64,000 nt of DNA from Myotis daubentonii (Eukaryota; Chordata; Mammalia; Chiroptera; Vespertilionidae), in the NCBI RefSeq assembly GCF_963259705.1, contig NC_081850.1, positions 38,339,167 to 38,403,166 of the forward strand, in the 5' to 3' direction. Each line of letters begins with the position of its first letter. Positions within the stretch are counted from its first letter, which is position 1. Made by a program: the position numbers and the translations under genes. A model generated the notes under the pieces. It ran no database searches, was not told the origin of the DNA, and saw only the letters and a list, made by a program, of their open reading frames with translations. Positions 60,587-64,000 of this stretch are shown piece by piece.

Positions 60587-60589
<3 letters not shown>
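59467..60589 (-). mobile_element. Minus-strand Helitron with foreign-looking middle and nested SINE
   Basis: The 3' end on plus is ctagaggcccagtgcac at 59467, and the 5' end is gctaatttgcatattacctc near 60555-60589. The GC-rich parts (59500-59690 and 60190-60550) resemble other Helitrons. The middle (59695-59787 and 60063-60190) does not. It could also be two separate elements. Confidence 0.55.
59788..60046 (-). mobile_element. Ves-type SINE, long-tail form, nested in a Helitron
   Basis: Antisense copy with tail atcctcacctgaggat. The perfect 16-bp duplication aggatatgacatttct lies at 59772-59787 and 60047-60062. Confidence 0.95.

Positions 60590-60632
<43 letters not shown>
60590..60632 (+). 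repeat. (AC)n microsatellite at a Helitron end
   Basis: About 21 AC units that replace the expected last bases of the Helitron 5' end. Confidence 0.97.
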
Positions 60633-60635
<3 letters not shown>

Positions 60636-61032
60636 AATAGCACTAAAGGATTAGAAACCAGAGAATCTGAGCTGGTAGCAACTGCAGTCCTCTTCTTTTT
60701 GGTCACAGAATACCTTCTTCAAATACAATTTAATAAATGACCCCTCTATATTAAAAAAGATAAATCAGAATTGCTCAATTTACTACTCGGTTTTCAGTAG
60801 GTGGCTTGGCACCCTGCTTGAGGCACCTCCCATAGAATCACTATGGATGTAAAATATGAAAACTACTGATGAGTTCAAACTCCTCACTTTTCCGAGGTTA
60901 CACACCTGCCCGGGCAATGAATGAAAGAGGAAGAACTAGAATCCAGCAATGCCAGCACCCAGAAAGGGTTCTTCCCACTATATTCCATGCTGCTTCCAAA
61001 AAACAAAGGAAGATGACAGAGTTCATACTTAC

Positions 61033-61200
61033 CATCTTTGTTCAGCCATTGCTTTCTTGTTCTGTACAAAATGAGCTTGTTGTGGACATACGGTAAAAGG
61101 AACTTGACACACCAGCTCTCCACACCAAGTTTGTTTTCAACCAGGACTATGGGGCTCCGGTTATACCTAGCTTCAGGACATGGGATCAGGCCAATTTCAT
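61033..61200 (-). CDS. PTAR1: PTAR1 coding exon 2 (first coding exon inside the window)
   Basis: The exon encodes about 56 residues running from DEIGLIPCPEARYN to RKQWLNKD, recognisable as the N-terminal region of PTAR1 (protein prenyltransferase alpha subunit repeat-containing protein 1). On the minus strand the acceptor AAGAG precedes 61200 and the donor GATG|GTAAGT follows 61033. The frame enters in phase 1 (the upstream exon must supply G to complete GAT) and leaves in phase 1, joining G|AA with the exon at 45605 to give D-E. The alternative AG two bases upstream would break the expected phase. PTAR1 pairs with the RABGGTB beta subunit as GGTase-III, which adds a geranylgeranyl group to FBXL2 and to already farnesylated YKT6 and so supports Golgi trafficking (family knowledge). 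The initiating exon lies beyond 64000. Identification is by recognised protein sequence, not by a search. Confidence 0.95.
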
Positions 61201-61329
61201 CTCTTAATATGTAAGACATAAAAAACAATTAAAAATAAGAATACTACCTTTTCAATCCTGCAGAGCATTTTTAAAAATCCACTAATTCCTATTTCTTAAA
61301 AGTATTATTTAGCTCACCTACTGGATTGG

Positions 61330-61860
61330 TAGAATTTTTTAAAACCACCAGATTTTTAATATTGGCAACAGTACAGGAAAATTAGTATGCTATAATCCCT
61401 GTTGATTGGAATACAAATCAGTCTAATCTTTGAATGGAAATCTGAAAATCTTTCAAAATTTTAAATACACATACTCTTTGACCCATGATTCCACTGCTCA
61501 GAAATTATACTGTACCAAATTTTTGAACGGGATGTTGACTGCAACAACACTGGAAATAATCTAAATGTGTATGACTATAAGACTAGTAAAATATATATGG
61601 TTTATCCATGTAGTAAGAGGTGTAAAAAAATGAGGTAGATATGCATATGTTGGTATGAAAAAGGTGCCAAGATCTATGAAAAAGCAAAATGACAAATATA
61701 GTGTATACCATAAAGCCTTCTGTGTAATTTTTTAAAAGAGCTATATATGCATTAAAATTTTTCTTGGAAAGATACCAAGAAACTTTTGGGGTGATAAAGG
61801 ATTTTATTTTTGTACAGTTTAAATTTTCTAATCACTTGCATATATTATTTCTATCTTTTT
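61330..61860 (+). mobile_element. Old sense L1 relic
   Basis: ctctttgacccatgattcca, then cactggaaataatctaaatg, and further phrases match the 3' part of old L1M. Confidence 0.6.
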
Positions 61861-62922
61861 AAAAATGTGAACAAATTACTTATGCTTGCCTGCTAATAAA
61901 TGTATGTGGAATGGAAACAAATTATCAGTAAAACTTATTTTGTCATTGAGATTGTGGACCATATTTTATGTTCTTTATAATCCTTTAAACTTAAAAAAGA
62001 AACACACACACTAGTAAATGTTAAAACACAAAATACATCTCAGAATTTGATCATTTTCATCAAAGGCATCAAAGTGGATTCCTCAATCCACTTCAACTCA
62101 AGTTGAAAATCTCTGTTACAGGCCAAGATTTAGTAAACAATATGTAAGGCAGTTGATTTACACAGTAAATGAACCAGCAAACATAATGTTTCTGCAAAGC
62201 CTGCACACATGCTTTTCAAGTAAGGAAATTACCTTCTTGCCTACATGAAACATTCCTTCTCAAAGAGTATGTCCTTCCCTTAATTAATGAATAGCTAATA
62301 AAATTTTTTTAATAAAAGCAGCTAACAAATAATAACATTTTTAGACTATCTAAATAGATTTTTAAGATGTTCTTTAAAAACAAAACTGGTTTTCAGAGCT
62401 TGTGTATGACATTATCTATTCTGTCCCTGGGGTTCTCCTGCCAAGAAGACAGCAGTTTCATAGATGAAAGAGGAGGAAACATGTCTAATTATAGGTTATA
62501 AGAAAAGCCCTCCTTTTTTGTTAGGCCATCAATACAAATTGGTGGGAGGCCGTGGAACACAAAATCCTTCCTAGAAACTCTAAACAGAATAGTTCAAAGG
62601 TGACCTGGTTTCTACTGATCACTTCATTAGTGACACAGGGATATATATTAATAAAAAAGGGTACTCTAAGGGTTGCAAGTCTCTAACCATTCTTTCAAGC
62701 TAACTTAACTTGTAAATATATTTTAAGACCTAAGGCTTTTGTCCTGACAACTAGCTTAGTTGATTCAGAGGTGTTCAATACGCCATGTCAATACTATCTA
62801 AACATTTTATGAGTACTACTCTAATGTACTGGCTACTGTGCTAGATTCTGAAAATGCAAAAATGAACAAGGTGGTCCCAGATTTCACAGAGCTGATGGTT
62901 TTGCTGGGGAGTTGTTTCAGTA

Positions 62923-64000
62923 TCCTATACTAATAAAAGAGAAAAATGGTAATTGGTGTACAACCGATACCTTTTTCATTGGCTAATCAGTGAGATATGC
63001 AAATTAACTGTCAGCCAAGATGGCGGCTGGCAGCCAGGCAGCTGAGAATAGGAGGCTTGGTTGCCCCAGCGATGGAGAAAGTCAAGGATCCCCCCAGCTG
63101 CGGGGCTCTGAGCTCCTGAAGCAACAACTCCAAAAGATACAATGTTTTAATTATAGAAGCTAAAAGATGGCGGTTAATTTGCATACTCAGGCTCCAAGCA
63201 GAGCGAAGCCAAACAGCCCTGAAGCAGCAGGGCAGAGAGGCCTCAGGGCCTGGGAGGCGAGAGGCCTCCCAGCTCCGGTGATCAGCGGAGTCGAGGTGGT
63301 CCCGCGATCAGCGGACCGGAGAGGCGTCCCAGCCCCGTGATCAGCAGAGCCTAGAGGCCTCCTGGCCCCGGTGATCAGCGGAGCCGAGAGGCCTCCCAGC
63401 CCCGGTGATCAGTGGATCCGAGAGGCCTCCCAGCCCCAGTGATCAGCGGATCCGAGAGGCCTCCCAGCCCAGGTGATCAGCGGAGCCGAGAGGCCTCCCA
63501 GCCCCGGTGATCAGTGGATCCGAGAGGCCTCCCGGCCCCAGTGATCAGCGGAGCCGAGAGGCCTCCCAGCCCCGGTGATCAGCGGAGTCGGAGGCCCCGC
63601 GATCAGCGGAGCCGAGAGGCCACCCGGCCCCGGTGATCAGCGGATCCGAGAGGCCTCCCGGCCCTAGTGATCAGCGGAGCCGAGAGGCCTCCCAGCCCCG
63701 GTGATCAGCGGAGTCCAGAGGCCTCCCGGCCCCGGTGATCAGCTGAGCCGAGAGGCCTCCCGGCCCCAGTGATCAGCGGAGTCGAGAGGCCTCCCGGCCC
63801 CGGTGATCAGCGGAGTCAAGAGGCCTCCCGGCCCCGGTGATCAGCGGAGCCGAGAGGCCTCCCGGCCCCAGTGATCAGCAGATCCGAGAGGCCTCCCAGC
63901 CCCAGTGATAAGCGGAGTCGGAGGCCCCGCGATCAGCGGAGCCGAGAGGCCTCCCGGCCCCAGTGATAAGCGGAGCCGAGAGGCCTCCCGGCCCCGGTGA
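62923..64000 (+). mobile_element. HeliBat-type Helitron, runs off the window
   Basis: It starts TCCTATACTAATAAAAGAG after A62922. The first 200 bp match the elements at 16011 and 39051. A minisatellite begins near 63260, and the 3' end is not seen. Confidence 0.92.
63260..64000 (+). repeat. 34-bp minisatellite inside the Helitron
   Basis: About 21 units of 34 bp with core gccgagaggcctcccagc then cccggtgatcagcg. Shortened units with gtcggaggccccgcgatca appear at 63587 and 63917, exactly 330 bp apart. Confidence 0.95.

Larger units (their letters stand above)
45606..61032 (-). other. PTAR1 intron between exons 2 and 3
   Basis: This 15.4-kb intron is the richest accessory region of the window. 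It has two hAT elements in tandem, six Helitrons in both orientations, six SINEs, an L1 3' end and several MIR and L2 relics. Stretches without recognised features include 51630-52590, 53004-53400, 55400-55960, 56470-57500 and 59010-59460. Confidence 0.9.
61201..64000 (-). other. PTAR1 intron 1, partial
   Basis: Only the 3' part of the first intron is in the window. It holds an old sense L1 relic (61330-61860), unique AT-rich sequence (61870-62920) and the start of a Helitron with a minisatellite that runs off the edge. The promoter and first exon are not visible. Confidence 0.85.

Noticed and set aside
60189..60740. 183- and 153-codon plus-strand ORFs
   Set aside because: They span a Helitron and the (AC)n run, which is translated as TH repeats. 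There is no splice or homology support.
63260..64000. CRISPR-like regular repeats
   Set aside because: Units are contiguous with no unique spacers and lie inside a eukaryotic Helitron. This is a minisatellite.

Overview
This window looks like vespertilionid bat nuclear DNA (for example Myotis, Eptesicus or Pipistrellus). The repeat content shows it directly. There are 19 tRNA-derived Ves-type SINEs with perfect or near-perfect target-site duplications, and 13 HeliBat-type Helitrons, most with a TC 5' end, a 16-20 nt hairpin and a CTAG-like 3' end inserted between A and T. There are also several short hAT elements with 7-8 bp duplications. HeliBat elements in such numbers are known only from Vespertilionidae.

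One protein-coding gene is recognised: PTAR1, on the minus strand. PTAR1 is the alpha subunit that pairs with RABGGTB to form geranylgeranyltransferase type III. Six coding exons lie at 61033-61200, 45539-45605, 38489-38593, 35226-35439, 29957-30261 and 26984-27326. Every junction has an AG acceptor, a GT donor and a compatible phase, so together they read as one open frame of about 400 codons ending at the stop at 26984-26986. The first coding exon, about 30 codons in relatives, lies beyond position 64000. The stretch from 26983 down to about 17.6 kb has few young insertions and is probably the long 3' UTR, with a candidate AATAAA on the minus strand at 17614-17609.

Layout: 1-17.6 kb is intergenic, downstream of PTAR1 (APBA1 is the expected next gene in mammals). 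It is dominated by old antisense L1 (7.5-13.3 kb) that carries several SINEs, a twin-primed L1 (11.4-12.7 kb), and a 1.5-kb Helitron (16.0-17.5 kb). From 27.3 to 64 kb are PTAR1 introns, with the largest at 45.6-61.0 kb. These hold most of the Helitrons, many with GC-rich internal minisatellites, plus MIR, L2 and L1 relics. The window ends inside a Helitron whose 34-bp minisatellite runs off the edge.

The most notable observations are CTCF-like core motifs repeated in four separate Helitron copies, two different hAT elements inserted in turn at one target site, a perfect 46-bp palindrome inside one Helitron, and a Helitron with non-Helitron sequence in its middle that may be captured DNA. I found no RNA gene, CRISPR array, origin or prokaryotic feature, and no convincing second protein-coding gene.
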